The translations under genes and the position numbers were made by a program. A stretch of 64,000 bases of DNA, taken from NCBI GenBank assembly GCA_963662175.1, contig OY759223.1, positions 22,917,460 to 22,981,459 on the forward strand. Reading direction: 5' to 3'. Positions 63,880-64,000 of the stretch are shown here, piece by piece. The notes beneath the pieces are model-generated. The model saw only the letters and a program-made list of their open reading frames with translations. It did not search any database and was not told the origin of the DNA. The stretch comes from Aradus depressus. Lineage: Eukaryota; Arthropoda; Insecta; Hemiptera; Aradidae. How positions within the stretch are numbered: the stretch's first letter is position 1; every line of letters begins with the position of its first letter.

Positions 63880-63985
63880 TCATGGCCTAGAGACCTCCTG
63901 AGTGGCAGCAGTGACAGTGCAAATTTCGTATTTGCTGAAAATCTATAGGTGTCGTCCTTAGAGACGCGATTTTATTATTATATAA
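63880..63985. repeat. scraps of a Jockey-like 3' end and of repeat C
   Basis: GGCCTAGAGACCTCCTGAGT..GCAGTGACAGTG matches 20118-20158. It is followed by the minus-strand repeat C phrase GAAAATCTATAGGTGTCGTCC. Confidence 0.6.
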
Positions 63986-64000
63986 CTAGTATATTTCGCG

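Overview
This window is intron and intergenic DNA from an animal, most likely an insect or other arthropod. It is AT-rich and full of transposon debris. The evidence is spliceosomal exons with GT/AG borders, a group III (bee-venom-type) secreted phospholipase A2, Jockey-, R1- and RTE-like LINE ends, a Penelope-like GIY-YIG fragment, mariner, hAT and PIF/Harbinger remnants, and a tRNA-derived SINE whose tail is made of CCTAA units, the arthropod telomere repeat. The species cannot be named from the sequence. There is no sign of a prokaryotic genome: no operons, no long ORFs, no rRNA.

Host gene. Four + strand exons between about 12.1 and 27.6 kb (12136-12378, 18867-18950, 21062-21355, 27396-27605) all start and end in splice phase 2. 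The last two each encode the calcium-loop/His-Asp core of a group III phospholipase A2. They are either tandem genes, a two-domain gene or alternative exons. Signal-peptide and C-terminal exons were not found. No other host gene is convincing.

Repeats. SINE-1 (about 345 bp, with A and B boxes) occurs roughly 30 times on both strands, several copies with perfect 8-15 bp target duplications. SINE-2 occurs twice. Repeat B (about 800 bp) is present in seven copies or pieces. Repeat C is scattered everywhere: its end is a short palindrome around CTATACGAAGTATAG and its body a 140-150 bp module. A related 144-bp module has expanded into a 5.9-kb array at 53.09-58.98 kb, mixed with a 501-bp module.

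Layout. 0-6.2 kb: repeats B and C, a SINE, a LINE end. 6.2-6.7 kb: a 115-bp tandem repeat. 7-28 kb: the PLA2 exons embedded in SINEs, repeat C, a hAT relic and foldback elements. 28-36 kb: Penelope-like, R1-like and Jockey-like ends and a large foldback. 36-39 kb: a hAT-type element and a MITE inside a SINE. 39-52 kb: SINEs, repeats B and C, Jockey-like and R1-like LINE ends. 52.1-52.9 kb: a Harbinger-like element with a MADF ORF. 53-59 kb: the array. 59-64 kb: a mariner pseudogene, an RTE-like fragment and one hAT-type element nested in another.

Most open frames over 60 codons lie inside SINE-1 or the array and are not genes.
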